Of a stretch of DNA of 64,000 nt, positions 36,365 through 48,694 are shown one piece after another. The notes beneath the pieces were generated by a model that had not been told where the DNA came from, ran no database searches, and saw only the letters and a list, made by a program, of their open reading frames with translations. Within the stretch, counting starts at the first letter, position 1; every line of letters starts with the position of its first letter. Both the position numbers and the translations under genes were made by a program. Source of the DNA: Rhyacophila brunnea (Eukaryota; Arthropoda; Insecta; Trichoptera; Rhyacophilidae); assembly GCA_022495005.1 (NCBI GenBank), contig JAGYXB010000664.1, positions 1-64,000 of the forward strand, written 5' to 3'.

Positions 36365-36570
36365 CGCCCGCGCTGGTCGAGCGGTAACGAGTCAGTTTAT
36401 GAAGTCGCGAGTCTCGGTTTCGAATTCCGAGTCTGGAAAATTCACGTATTGTTCCTTCAATATGTGTGTGGGACCTAATAGGTTGACCAAGTTGTAAACA
36501 TAGGAACATTTTTCTCGTTGCAAAACCTTGTTGTAAGGCGACCCAGATTTTGCATCGGATTGTAGATCCA
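36365..36570 (+). mobile_element. tRNA-derived SINE (family A), diverged plus-strand copy
   Basis: A tRNA-like head (CGCGCTGGTCGAGCGGTAACG, then B-box-like GGTTTCGAATTCC) is followed by a body with GTGTGTGGGACCTAATAGG, as in the minus-strand copies. It is more diverged and its right end is unclear. Confidence 0.65.
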
Positions 36571-36784
36571 ATTAATATATATAGATATATAGGTACCTAC
36601 ATAAAGCATATAAGTTAAGTACAGTTGTATAAAAATTAAAAAAAAAAATTTATCTCACACTTCCGCTGAATTAAGTTACAACGGCAACGATATATATATT
36701 ATTTTAACAAATGTAAGCTACTCCCAGTTATAAGCTCACTCGAAGTCTATTCTGGCCCCTCGAACATGAATCAATAGATATATT

Positions 36785-36860
36785 ATATTGTTTGTATATT
36801 ATTTCTTTGTTTTTTTTATGTCATGTTGTGAACGTCTTCAATGTGTAAAGTTCGCTATAT
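36785..36860 (+). mobile_element. LINE family C 3'-UTR remnant
   Basis: TATTATTTC...TGTCATGTTGTGAACGTCTT matches the 3' ends of the copies at 37840 and 48957. Only the last 70-80 bp are present. Confidence 0.5.
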
Positions 36861-36894
36861 ATAAATACATAAATTTGTACAATGGATGTCAATA

Positions 36895-37049
36895 ATGCCG
36901 GGTCCACACTGGCAACATGTCGCGCGACAACCTCGTTAAATTTTACGATAAGTATGAAAATTATCGTAAAATTTCTTAAGCAATTATGATAATTATCATA
37001 AAAATTAACGAGGTTGTCGCGCGACATGTTGCCAGTGTGGACCCGGCAT
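36895..37049. mobile_element. Small palindromic MITE, 155 bp
   Basis: A nearly perfect hairpin element. The arms begin ATGCCGGGTCCACACTGGCA and continue through GCGCGACAACCTCGTTAA on each side. TA lies at both borders (36893-36894 and 37050-37051). A second copy is at 56896-57006. There is no coding capacity. Confidence 0.8.
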
Positions 37050-37054
37050 TATAC

Positions 37055-37535
37055 TTACCTACCTATAAATTATCGAATTTGCCCTTACCATAAATTGATC
37101 CAAGATCAAAAATAAAATGTTATGTATTATTTAAAACAAAGCTTCCACAACGAATTATTGTCAGTCAGCAACATATTATAATATTGAATCTTAGTTTATT
37201 AATAGTTTTATGGAGGTCAATAACGATTTTAAGTTTAATATACCAACAGGAATAAAAAAATGTTTGCATAAAAGTTAATTATGAGATATGTACCACTCTA
37301 CGTCAAAATCGATAAAACTGACCCCGTCTCTATAACGCATTGATTTCCATTGCAATTATATGGCCGACATAGCTACACGCTCAATCAATTAGGCCGACAA
37401 TGGGCCGGCGAAATCGATAAAACAATTTTCAGCGTTATCTTGTCAATCAAAACAAAACAATTTCCACATGTGCGTATGTGCTCTGTTCAGCGGTGAAATA
37501 ATAACAGAGCCAATGTTACCGCAGTGGCGTCCTGT
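37055..37535. other. AT-rich DNA, no feature recognised
   Basis: No gene or element is identifiable; a slightly GC-richer stretch near 37360-37420 is unexplained. Confidence 0.35.
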
Positions 37536-37539
37536 GGGG

Positions 37540-37880
37540 GTGGGCAGGATGGGACAGAAAATCCAAATGAAAACTCCGCCATTATTGGTGGTGTTGTCCG
37601 TGACATCTGAAACATCGGTTTTTGCTCTACCAAGCTGCAGAACTAACCTGTATTATGAAGTTAATTGAACGGACAATAACTGTGTTCAACCGAATCGTTT
37701 CGGATATTGATATATGCCACTTGCGTCAGCTGGACGCAGTTTTATAAATTATTAAAATAGGGTATTTTTATATTTTTTTTTGTATTTACTGTTTATACCT
37801 TTTTATACAATTTTTCTAATACTGTATGTTTTTTCATGTAATATTGTGAACGTCTTGAATTTGTTATTTGAAAATTTCAC
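37540..37880 (+). mobile_element. 3' end of a non-LTR retrotransposon (LINE family C)
   Basis: Shares AGCTGCAGAACTAACCTG, TGTTCAACCGAATCG, TGCCACTTGC, GACGCAGTTTTATAAATTATT and GTGAACGTCTTGAATTTGTTATTTG with copies at 16.6 and 48.7 kb. The plus-strand frame ending at 37668 contains LPSCRTNL, the same peptide as the 16.6-kb copy, then breaks. It is truncated at the 5' side. Confidence 0.6.
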
Positions 37881-38639
37881 TTGGATTATACAACAAAATG
37901 AATTTTATAAAACAAAAATATTTGTCTGTGATTTAGCAATATATTCCTTTCGCTCAGTGTTATCGTCACAAATCAAATCGTCAGCAAGCACATAGGTCGT
38001 AGACCTACTGATCGGAAGTTAGGCTTTATAAAAAAGGCGTAATCATGAACTTCTAGTCTCACTAATCACAGTAATCACGAAAAAGGCTCTCTTTCAATAG
38101 ACCAGAAGAAAAATGAGTGTCGGGAGATAAACTGCGGTTGTTAGACTGTGTAGAAAGAAATACAGTATACTGAGGGAAGCTTGCGATTGTGCTTGCGACG
38201 GCGGTTCATCAAATCCAAATTGGGCTTTTAATTTTTTGATACAATACTGAATATAATTACATCGGGTGTAAGAATATTAATTTTTTTATTATAGAAAACA
38301 GAATATTCATAAGTACGTACAAGAACATAAATATTAAAAGTTTGGTTACCCCCAGACGTCTGTTACAATTATGTTAGTAATGTCATATTTACCTTAATTG
38401 AACACAAATCATATTATTAAAAAAAAACTAAAAGAAACACTAAAAGCACTTTAATCTAATATGTGTGTTTTTGAGGTTTTTCAAAATGGGTTTTGCCGAT
38501 AATGTTGTGGGCACTAATCCCATTCAATACGGTACAGTTTCTGATGTTATTTCAAATTTTGTTTATTAGTACCACAGATCCACTAGCAGTTAAAATATAC
38601 CGCTTCGCTTGCAAACGAATAACTATGTACACTTTTTAC

Positions 38640-39221
38640 CAGTGGCGAAGGGTGGAGGTAGGCTGTTAAGATTCGCTATAAATAGTGCACACTAAACTTT
38701 GTTAGGCATATGTATTTATTTTTATTGAACTAAGACTACAATTTACAGATGGTGTTAGTTAGTTTTTAAAAATCAATTAAACCCTGCCTAAACGAAACCA
38801 TAATAGATTTGGTCTAATTTGGGCGATACGACAAAATTGTGCACACTTTTTCATTCATAGTTATTTGTTTTCGTTGGATTAAAACTACATATTAGACATA
38901 TTGTTGGTTCATTTTTTAATTCATTAAGCCCTGCGTAAACCAAACTAGAATAAATAAAAAATATTATTCTATCTATAAAATACTCAAAGTTATGTATGAT
39001 TTAATTGCATAATTTTAGATATTTTATAGATAGACATGTATTTTTTGACTATTATCTATTATGGCGTGGTTTCTCAGGGTTTAATTGAATTTTAAAATCT
39101 AACCAACACTATCTATAAATTGTAGTCTTATTTCAATGAAAACAAATATGTATGTATGAAAAAGTTTAATGTGCACTATTTATGGCGGATCTTAACAGCC
39201 TACCTCCACCCTTCGCCACTG
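38640..39221. mobile_element. hAT-like MITE (family H), 582 bp, with perfect 8-bp duplication
   Basis: Inverted ends of about 62 bp start CAGTGGCGAAGGGTGGAGG and agree at about 58 positions. The 8 bp CTTTTTAC flank both sides (38632-38639 and 39222-39229), diagnostic of hAT-type insertion. The interior is AT-rich with repeated TAAACCCTGCCTAA-type blocks and no transposase. A related copy lies at 45763-46304. Confidence 0.9.
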
Positions 39222-39229
39222 CTTTTTAC

Positions 39230-42200
39230 ATGTGCGCGTAGACGCCACTGGGCAGAGGTCACGGGAAATATCGGAAAATTAATTCTGTGAACTCATCCGC
39301 GTAGGGTTCGCCTGTCCGAACGGACAATGAATTATATTAAATTATTTGCGGTGTTAATTGAAATATGCATTAGGCGTGAAACGTTTCTGGTTGTGTTTTC
39401 GTTGCGTAAACACGGCAAAATGAGATTTAGTAGTCGGCCATCTATCTAGGCTGTTATCGTTGTGTGGGAACATTGTCAAACAGCAGCGGCTGTCAAAAAA
39501 GCGAAAAATTAATGCTTTGAAAAGGGAGAAAAATGTTTTATTAGAGGTTGCGCATTTTCACAACAATAACAAATTACATAGGTAGGTAGGTACTCAGATT
39601 GGTCAAAAAACACACCTAATGATGTATGGGTGGCTAAGTATTTAAAGATAATACTTAAGCTGTATACTCGCGTATTTTTTGCATAAGTAGGTGTATGATA
39701 CTATATTATAATATAACCATAACGAAATTGTTACAAATCCTAAGCTGTGTACTTGTGCATGCATGCTTGGCCAGGTATAACTATTTACTGAACGTATTTA
39801 GTAGACTTTTTGACGAAATGGTTGAAGAGTAAATTATCACTGTTCAAGTATACCTACTTGTGATGTGTAGAGACTATAATGGCTGTCATATTGTATACTT
39901 GTCCAAGAATTCCCGATCAAGAATGCAGTTTAGTTTGTAATAGACTTTAAGTGAGGAGGGTATTTTATTCCTAATGATTATGGTACATTTGAATGCATTA
40001 TTACGTCCACCCTACAAATATATTTGACTCGGATTGTTCTTAAGCTACATATTTTTTATTGTTTGACTTAGCAATGGTTGTGCGGTGAAAAAAGGCTCGA
40101 ACAGAAATTTGATTATAGGATCTTATTAACATTGCATTTTAGTGGGCATAACCTCGAATGCTTTGCATATCACCACACTTGCAGACTTGTTCATCGATAA
40201 AAATGCATTTCACAATAATGTCTTAAGTGTGTCCCACAATGGTTGCCTCCGTGGAGTGACCGTTAGGAAATAATCACACAATTCCAAATGGCCCACTTAA
40301 TGCATATGCACGAGTAAAGGCGCCTTTTCACGATATCGCTATCACTACATTTATGTAGTTACTAGTAGTTAGTATCTTTTAACGGGTGATTCTTTTCGAC
40401 GTCGATTGTAATCTGTAAACGATCTACACGTGCCGTGAAATTATGATAATTGCGCAGTTTCCTGATGCTTTAGATTCATCGATTTATAGAGAATAGATTT
40501 TTCACCTAACCCAGTAAATCGGGAGTATTATAATTCCTATATACCCTAATTATAATTCCTTTAAGTTCAAATAAAATATATTGACGTACTTAGTCTTGAT
40601 AACCGAAATGAAAAAAATATTAAAATTAAAGTCAAGATGTAACAAAAATAAATAATAATTCATTACGATATTAGAAAGGTAGACAGCGGTCACCTGAAAA
40701 TCCTCCATACACAGACGTGTACGAACTAACCAGCCTGCGCCACGGGAGTACTTTTCTTTATTCTCAGGACAGGTAGGTAAGTAGAGACCGTTTCACATGT
40801 CGATTTCGATCACTCCACCATTGACCTATATTATTTTTTTATATAAGAATCAATTAACTAGTAAAGATATTTAATGCATATATGCATGTTTATTGTTATT
40901 AATAATAAATTAAATACAACATAATAATATAACAAACAGCATTTTGTTTGAATTTTGTTTCTGCACATCCTGACTAGAAGAGTGTGGGTGAGCATTCGTG
41001 AGATGAATTGACGATTAAAACTTATGTTTTTTTTTATGTAGATGAACCAAGTACCTAATGGATACTTTGTGTTATTTCGAGTAAATGATATGACACTCCT
41101 TCAATATTATTAGAGTGATAAGCGCTGCCATATATGACACACAATTCCCCTATTAAACTGCGTTTCAAACCAATTTTTCTCTCGGCAACGTGGATTGACA
41201 TCTCATTACCTCTTATACCCACCACACGACAAACAACGGAAAAAATTAACCTTAAATATTGCCCTTGTCCTATGGAGACTTTCCCACAAACCTGGTTGTG
41301 AAAAGCGTCTCCTGGAGTACGTGAGATTCCTATTTTGACTACTCCAGTAATCAATTCGGGCAAGTGGTGAGAGGATAATTAATTGTCAATCATAGAAATC
41401 ATGCCGCAATAACCGATCGGGCCAACCGATAGTCGGAGAAACTTGAGTAACGATATACATAATCAAGAAGAAGAATATAAACATAAAAGTATACAATGGA
41501 AGTTCTAGGATAGAAGCCTAGAATGATAAGACTTTGATAAATTAAGGTGTTACATAAAAAACTGAACGTATTAACGGCCTGCTGAGTGAAGGACAACAAT
41601 AAAGAATTTGGGTATATTTGCAAGCCATACCTTGATAATAAACAATATCAATAAATGATAATTTCTAAGATGAGAAAAGACAAGGTATCAAAATGACACG
41701 TACGTCATTCCTGCAAAGTCTACAGATTATTATAACGTTAACTCGAAAAGGTAACCCAAATTCTTCGTTTTCGAAATTCACCTGTCTAGCGGTGCAGTAT
41801 GTTGCATCATGCATCATGAACGGTATCAATAGACGCTTGCTTCATGTGGTGGGCGTGGAGTAATATTTTTCACCACATTTTTGTGATTTTTATACAAATA
41901 CATACTGCGTATTACCTAAGTGGCACTCTAAATACGGAATATTGGAAAAATTGGTATAGGTTTAAAAATCCTCTAAATCACACTTCATCCAAAGCATCGC
42001 CAGAACTATTTCGTGATGTGGAGTCTACGTTTCTTTATTCTCAGGACAGGTAAGTACATGTGACAGGTGAACGTGAAATATGAGCGTACTCTCGAGACTT
42101 ATCGAATTACGGTCATGAATTTTATAGCTCCAGAGAAAATAAATAATATTATGGGATGGTAAATAATATTATCGGAGGTCCCCTGTGCAGGAGAAATGCG

Positions 42201-42417
42201 ACGGTCCGTTTGTTTCTGAGATAATACGAAGAAAAAATAGTTATGACATGAGTAAATTTTATAAAATTTTCGTAGGCAGTGGGTCTGTATTATAAAGATG
42301 AAAATGATATACAAATAATCTAATAATAAATTAATTTAAATCTTAAGTTATAGGCGACATTCATCAATCGTTGAACAGTAAGCATTTATATACAAAATAT
42401 AAATTTTCTTCTTAAGG
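39230..42417. other. AT-rich DNA, no gene recognised
   Basis: A frame of 102 codons on the minus strand (41055-41363) lacks an ATG and is within chance length for this composition. TTTCTTTATTCTCAGGACAGGTA occurs at 40754 and again at 42029. In the second case the plus-strand frame 41844-42053 runs into CAG|GTAAGT, a consensus splice donor, so an exon cannot be excluded. Confidence 0.3.
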
Positions 42418-42734
42418 CTATACCTCAGTTGAGGCATGGTCTAAAAAGATCGTGGCTAGGCGATGCGCGGATTGTCATATAAAGCCGTCCATTTAATGTT
42501 CTGTTTATTGTTTGTTCTATTAGTAATAATAATAATATATTCATTGACATGTTTTCTTTTTCAAGTAAATGGGTAACGTTTTTAGTCATATTTACACGAA
42601 TTAAGAATTAATACCCACGTCGTCAACACGAAACAAATTGACGTATTCACACCTCGACGTTTGCTCTCAGAATGCCAGCGAGTCCAAAATTTCGTCGCGC
42701 CTATAGTTGAAAATTATTTCACTGATGTATCGTC
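42418..42734. repeat. Dispersed repeat R1, copy interrupted at its end by a TTAA element
   Basis: Begins GGCTATACCTCAGTTGAGGC, as does the copy at 50659 (GCTATACTTCAGCTGAGGC), and ends with TTTCACTGATGTATCGTC. A short internal deletion relative to the 50.7-kb copy removes about 50 bp. The end abuts the piggyBac-like MITE at 42739. Confidence 0.75.
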
Positions 42735-42738
42735 TTAA

Positions 42739-43064
42739 AACCGCGTTGACACGGTCTAAGTACGATCCAAGTAGACTTGGATAGGAATAATTAGTATGAA
42801 GATGTCTCATCCAAGTGACAGCTTCATACTATTTATTCCTATCCAAGTGCACTCGTATGTGACATCTTCATACTAATTATTCCTATCCAAGCTACTTGGA
42901 CCGCATCCTACTCATCCAAGTTAACTTGGATAGGAATAAATAGTATGGAGCTGTCACTTGGATAGGAATAAATAGTATGAAGCTGTCACTTGGATGAGAC
43001 ATCTTCATACTAATTATTCCTATCCAAGTCTACTTGGATCGTACTTGGACCGTGTCAACGCGGC
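42739..43064. mobile_element. Non-autonomous piggyBac-like MITE, 326 bp, inserted in R1
   Basis: The arms are about 108 bp and nearly perfect. They start AACCGCGTTGACACGGTC on the left and GCCGCGTTGACACGGTC on the right, and contain repeated CTTGGATAGGAATAATTAGT units. TTAA flanks both ends (42735-42738 and 43065-43068). The uninterrupted R1 copy has a single TTAA at the same place (32070-32073), which shows the empty site. Confidence 0.88.
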
Positions 43065-43074
43065 TTAAGCGTAT

Positions 43075-43535
43075 CTGGTTAACATTTAAAACATTTTTCG
43101 TAAATATTGGTTTCTCTTTTATCAATATGATGAACTAATTATGAAAGAGAGCCGAAGAAACATAAACATGTAGCTTATCGAACAAAAACTCAAAGGAATT
43201 TAAAATCTAGATGAAAAAAGGTAAAGAGAAAAAAGTATAAAATTCGAGACAATCAAAATTAATAACATAAAGAAAGTTACTGTTTGTATAGGGAATCAAC
43301 AGAATAATAATTAAAATAGAAACCTTGAAGGGAATAATTTATATTACAGATATAAGATATTACATTTCAGTTTGTTGTGAATCTAATAATCAGAATAACT
43401 CGAATATGTATGGAATTTACGATAAAATCTTCATCAATTCAAATATTGATCTAATTAATAAATGCATAAGCGTTCTTATAAATATTTCTTTAAATATTGT
43501 CATATTATTTTATAACATGACACACGATTTTTGAG
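43075..43535. other. AT-rich DNA, no feature recognised
   Basis: Nothing identifiable lies in this stretch. Confidence 0.4.
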
Positions 43536-43536
43536 G

Positions 43537-43905
43537 ATGGCAACTAAACATAACATCGACAGGATCACGCCGGATAGTTTGTACGCAGTTCGCCAAACTA
43601 TTTCCGGCGTAACGAAAAAGCGGCTTGAGAACGAAAAGGCGAAGCGGCACTCTCTCAGTTTTTAGCCTTCAAGCGAAGCAGACGTGTTTCTCGAGTTCCA
43701 AGTCCCGGGAACCGGGGCACATGGCCTTGATGTCCTGACGTTTTGGAGACGTTGATGAAGGCCCACTGAAGAACGTCCCCAACAGGCCAGGAGATCGAAG
43801 GTACCCCCATGGACCCGGCACGTTCGAGGACCGCGATGGAAACTGAAGAGCTTATTTTTAGTATTTGGTATTGATTTTTGTTCCTTTTTATGTTACGGTC
43901 CACCG
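43537..43905. other. Unidentified GC-rich segment, possible transposon fragment
   Basis: A GC-rich patch with abrupt borders. A plus-strand ATG frame of 43 codons (43537-43665, MATKHNIDRITPDSLYAVRQ...) is followed by a broken continuation. A minus-strand frame (43903-43655) is also open. The look is that of a decayed coding fragment of a retroelement, but no domain is recognisable. Confidence 0.3.
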
Positions 43906-43909
43906 AACT

Positions 43910-45225
43910 AGCCTTTGATTCGAACTAGTTTCTTATTTTAATTCTAACCTTGTCTGAACATTATATTGTGTTAGGCGCTCGTAAGTCACTTGATAAATAA
44001 TTATACAACTTTATACAATGTCGCCCGCAAGTTAAACTCATTCATTAATTACACCTTTGTTGAAATTTCTCTACTTGCTTTTTTATTTAATTATCCTTAT
44101 CACTATTGTCTCTATGAATCATCATAGAGTGGCGCTCAAACCGAGATTTTATTATTACTTCCATATTTATTATGCCTTTTCATTAATCTAGGAACATCAC
44201 ACGAATGAGCGAAGTAACCGGACAGGTAACTGAGGTCTATAGAGGTAAAAGTCAATCTATCTACGACCCTGCTTCCTATTTCCCCGAATCTCATTCCATA
44301 TCCCATATCCACTCCTCTTTTCCTTACGTGACAATCCAATCAATTGTTACTATTCCCACCTATTCCCATTCCTATCCATACCTTCCCAAATCTCACACAA
44401 AAAACAAAATATGACAATATAAAAGTGTCGTACACGTTATGTAGAAAATTTTAAGGTGGTGGTTGATGATCATGATCAATCCGTACGCATTTTCGTGAGA
44501 TTATGATGCATACTTCCCCATTTTATAATGCAATATTACTCTTTAGTCGAATTATTTTAGCATCATTACTGAACAGGAAAAATGGAGCTTGATATAATAA
44601 TGTATTTAATCATCGTAAAATATAATTATAAATTATAAAAGAACCATCTCAGATAATTTTACATCTTTAATGTTGTCATTTAACTAAAATTACGAGTCAA
44701 TTACAATATACTCTGTTAGAAAGTTTTATTTATTTATTTAAAAAGCAAAACATTGTGTACATAACAAGATGTTTACAAACGAAGGTCAAATAAAAATATT
44801 TAGAAGAGACAGAAGAAAAAAAGATCAATAATGTTAAAAATAAAATAAAATCTCAAAAACAAAATATACCTACAGCTTTACCGAATATTTATTATATAAC
44901 TAAAATATGATATATTTTTAATTTGATATTTACACGTCAATTCACATAATGAGAAAAGGTAAAACATAATTACGCAAATATTTTTCGACAAACTGTACAG
45001 ATTGTTTGGGCTTCTCCCTATATACCTACTCCTAAATTGTTATTTTTTTTTTTAATTAAGTCTTTGTTGTACATCAAATAAGGAAGGTATGAATATTAAA
45101 AATAAAGTCTCATAACAGTTTAGTAAATTAGAACGTGCATTATGTAAATAATATGTCGAAGTGTATTCCTGAGTACCCTTAATTAAATTACAACTGCAGT
45201 ATGCATCTGCGTGCCGGGGTGATTA
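43910..45225. other. AT-rich DNA, no feature recognised
   Basis: No gene or element is identifiable; a few TTTA runs lie near 44720. Confidence 0.4.
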
Positions 45226-45229
45226 AATC

Positions 45230-45460
45230 CGCCTGAATTTCCCAATAAGTCAGCCGTGTCGCGATACAAAATTACCAACGGAACGGCAACAAAGCTCGGT
45301 GATTGATACTTGCACGTGACACCGACGCCCCGCGGTTGACGGCGTCGTCTGGCGTCGGCTGCGGGGTTTAATATGCAAATTGCAGGTGGGGTTTGGAAGT
45401 TTCCATCGGACTAAGTGAGATGAGAAACGTGTTACTTGGTAGAAAGTCGAGTCACTAATT
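45230..45460. promoter_or_regulatory. GC-rich block with POU octamer, candidate regulatory element
   Basis: About 200 bp of higher G+C contain GACGCCCCGCGG and GGCGTCGTCTGGCGTCGGCTG. A perfect octamer ATGCAAAT (45373-45380) is followed directly by an E-box-like CAGGTG. It is not part of a repeat that I can see. The minus-strand frame across it (45250-45543) has no recognisable domain. Confidence 0.3.
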
Positions 45461-45762
45461 ACCAGATGAGCCCGTACACAGAAAGCGGATAAAAAGTAAG
45501 TCGTATATTCTTTGCTATGAGTACTGAGCTGTATATTAACCAATAGCTTACGGGCCGCACAAAATTGTGTTTTTGCTAATTACTTTTCAAATGAAAATTA
45601 ACACGTTAATTACAAAATTAATTAAAAGGGCCCGTAAGCATTGTGACACATCAGATGTTATGAAAGTATTGCATATTTTCTGGAGAAATAGTGTATTTAT
45701 AAATATTAGGAAATGGGGAGGTTAAAAGTGAAGAACCATGTGCATAGTCATGTGACCGTATC

Positions 45763-46304
45763 CAGTGGCGAAGGGTGGAGGTAGGCTGTTGATATCCGAC
45801 ATAAATAGTGCACGCCGAACTTTATCAGTCATACGTATTTGTTTTTATTGAACTAAGACTATAATTTACAAATGGTGTTGGTTAGTTTTTAAAAATAAAT
45901 TAAACCCTGCCTAAGCCAAACCATAATAGTTTTAGTATACTATGGACGATCCGACCAAATAGTGCACACCTTTTCATTCATACTTATTGAATTAACAACA
46001 CACATTACACAGTGTGTTGGTTAGTTTTATAAAATTCATTAAACCCTGCCTAAACCAAATCATAATAGATAGAAAATATTATCATATCTATAATATATCC
46101 GAATTTATGTATGATTTAATGTCATAATTTTAGATATTTTATAGATAAATGAACACTTTTTGGCTATTATCGATTATGGCATCATCTGCCATTATCTGTA
46201 AATTGTAATCTTAGTTCAATGAAAATAAATACGTATGACCGACAAAGTTTAGTGTGCACTATTTATGTCAGATCTTAACAGCCTACCTATACCTTTCGCC
46301 AATG
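45763..46304. mobile_element. hAT-like MITE (family H), second copy, 542 bp
   Basis: Same ends as 38640-39221 (CAGTGGCGAAGGGTGGAGG...CCTTTCGCCAATG) and similar interior (AAACCCTGCCTAA, ATTTTAGATATTTTATAGAT). The flanks ACCGTATC and CCGTATAC look like an 8-bp duplication damaged by an indel. It is more diverged than the first copy. Confidence 0.85.
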
Positions 46305-46309
46305 CCGTA

Positions 46310-46775
46310 TACCTTATTTAAATTGGACGACTACAGTATTTCCGCTGTAAGAAGTCATTTAGCGCAAATCGGACATGCTGTCCCTGTCTTCTGGCGTATG
46401 TAACATCCAAAAGTCAATAAATCAAGCAGTTTAATTAAAAATTCACGACTCTGTACATTAAGAACTTGTTTTTTCTTAATCATCATTATCATAACATAAC
46501 ACAGCACAAGCACACAAAAACGCCGTTAAAATTAAAATACCATAGATTCTTATAAAATGTTACATAGTACTGATAATATTGATGTTAAATACTAGGTGTT
46601 ACTGTACTAAATTCTTATTGAGGTGAAGGAAATGTACACGCGGCAGCATGTCTATTTCAGCTATCTATCGTAATACGGAAATTACGCCCATCTAACTAAA
46701 CTAAAGTCATATACCTAGATGCGAAATGAATATTTAAATCATACATAATTTGAAACACTTTTGAGAAATATAAAT
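46310..46775. other. AT-rich DNA, no feature recognised
   Basis: I see nothing identifiable here. Confidence 0.4.
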
Positions 46776-46779
46776 AGAA

Positions 46780-47005
46780 AAAAATACGTCACCCAGTAGG
46801 ATTCGCGCCCATGTACCTGACCACTAAGCTATACGTGTCCTATATAATTGCGACGAAGTTAAGTCTAGTGGTTATTACAATACACTCTGAAGCGCTTTCT
46901 AAATTGCGTTAATTATTGGCAATCGGCTTTTGTATTTTAAATCAAAGTATTATAATTAACTAAATTACTAACCGGTGTCAGGATCACTCCAAATTTTTGA
47001 TATAA
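46780..47005. repeat. tRNA-like repeat (family B), copy 1
   Basis: Contains GGATTCGCGCCCATG and ACTAAGCTATACGTGTCC, resembling a decayed tRNA-like head read on the minus strand. It then shares with 49962-50200 the segment AATTGCGACGAAGTTAA, AGATTGCGTTAATT-like, TCGGCTTTTG...TTTTAAATCAA and TTACTAACCGG. The family is unnamed. Confidence 0.55.
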
Positions 47006-47009
47006 TATA

Positions 47010-48100
47010 CTTGCACTTGCTTATAATTTAATAAACTGTTCTAGTATTTTTTTAAATTTGAAAACACTTCTGAGAAATCTATAACCCTTTCCAATGTTCT
47101 TTTCTCATGAACTGACAATGTTTTTGTTGATTTAATAATGAAAAATTGCGTTGTTTCATCTTGGTCTTAGGCACCGCGGACACGTAAATAAATATAAACG
47201 CACACACAATATTGTGTCTTGATTTCATTTCAATGCAGATAATTAAAATTGGTCAAATACATTGGATTTTTAGTTTGAATGCGTAATTTTAATTGAATTT
47301 TGGAAATTTCACGTGTAAATTGCGGAGAAAAAATGGTAATGAAATGAACTAAAATAATACCGGACCGTAGAAACTACATGCAAATAGCGGGAAGACGTGA
47401 ATTCCGAACATGTAAAATCGAGATTCTACTGTATCATTTTGTTTTATTAATTAGTCGTTCGCTATGCCAAAAAAATGTTTAAAACATTGAAGAATAGAGC
47501 TACAAACTCTCTCAAAACAGTGCTTCTTATAAAGAAAATACTATCGACGTTAATTCCAGTGATTTTCCTTTATAGGTCGATTTACTGAAACACGATGCTC
47601 GTCACGGTAAGCCAATAACTATAATAAAAATTTTAAAACGTGCAAATTATTTCTAGAAAAAAGCGCTAACCTATTAAAACATCAAAGAATCAAAACAATG
47701 AGAAACATTATTAAAAACGGTCTACGTTCCGAATGAAATAAAATATACATCAACGTCTTTTACCTGCCTTTGATGTTTAATAATTAATAATTATAATTAC
47801 TCAAATTAGTAATTGTATATTATTGCGAATAAGAGAAAGCTTTATTAACTCTTCATTTATACTTTATAGGGTACGCCAGTAGTATTCAAAGTGTGTGCAA
47901 TGGCGCCCTGGGGAACTATAAGCTGTTCGAAAAACATCAAGGCAATCATAATTCAATGAACGTGTAGGTTGATTTTTATTTTAGAAGACAATCCTTTAAT
48001 TTAGCGCTGTAACATTTATACTTTATTTATCTTTTAATAAGCCACATAGTTTTTTGCTTATTTCAAAATCAGTTGGTACTGTATACCTAACTATTTATTT
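47010..48100. other. AT-rich DNA, no feature recognised
   Basis: AATTTGAAAACACTTCTGAGAAAT at 47053 repeats a sequence at the left edge of family B (about 46750). Otherwise nothing is visible. Confidence 0.35.
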
Positions 48101-48101
48101 T

Positions 48102-48334
48102 CCGACCACGTCCGATCCTAATAGGATCATATGGGCCTCCACAGAGTAGAGGTTTGTATTAACAGATTTTGTTTTTTACGAGAAATGGATGTCAGCCACT
48201 TGCTCAACCTATTAGGTCCATACCCTGAATCACACACAAATTGAAAAACAATACGTGTACTTGCCAGACCCAGGATTCGAACCTGGGACCCACGGCGTGA
48301 TAGTCCAACGCTTAAGCCACGCGGCCACCGTGGA
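48102..48334 (-). mobile_element. tRNA-derived SINE (family A), best-preserved copy
   Basis: About 233 bp, nearly identical to 23177-23410 along its length. The minus-strand A box is TGGCCGCGTGGCTTAAGCG and the B box GGTTCGAATCCTGGG. The body includes CTAATAGGTTGAGCAAGTGG and the 3' end is GGATCGGACGTGGTCGG. Confidence 0.82.
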
Positions 48335-48690
48335 TTTCATTATTCACCCTTTATTCATTATTGCTTTGCTTATGATATTATTGTTAGCCAAATAGTACAA
48401 GAATGTTGACAGGTATCACCCGGTATTTTTTTTCTAGTTTTAGATAATGAGTTTACATGCATAAGTTATCGACCTCATAATTAAAACAATAATATGAAGG
48501 TGGAAATTATGAAATACTTTTTAGATTGAGAATTTAAGTTATAAAAGCACACGTAAGAAAAAAATATTAAGTACTTAAGAATAACAGAGAAAAAATCTCT
48601 TACGCTGATTCTGGTGGGACACCTCCGATTGTTAGCTAGGTAAAAGTAAAAAAAAACTGTCTCGAATCTGATTCAGAAGGAAACATTTTC
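48335..48690. other. AT-rich DNA, no feature recognised
   Basis: Nothing identifiable is visible here. Confidence 0.4.
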
Positions 48691-48694
48691 AATT

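Noticed and set aside
41055..41363. 102-codon minus-strand frame containing SNNIEG, vaguely Fic-like
   Set aside because: No ATG start, no Fic catalytic motif downstream, and several frames of this length are expected by chance.
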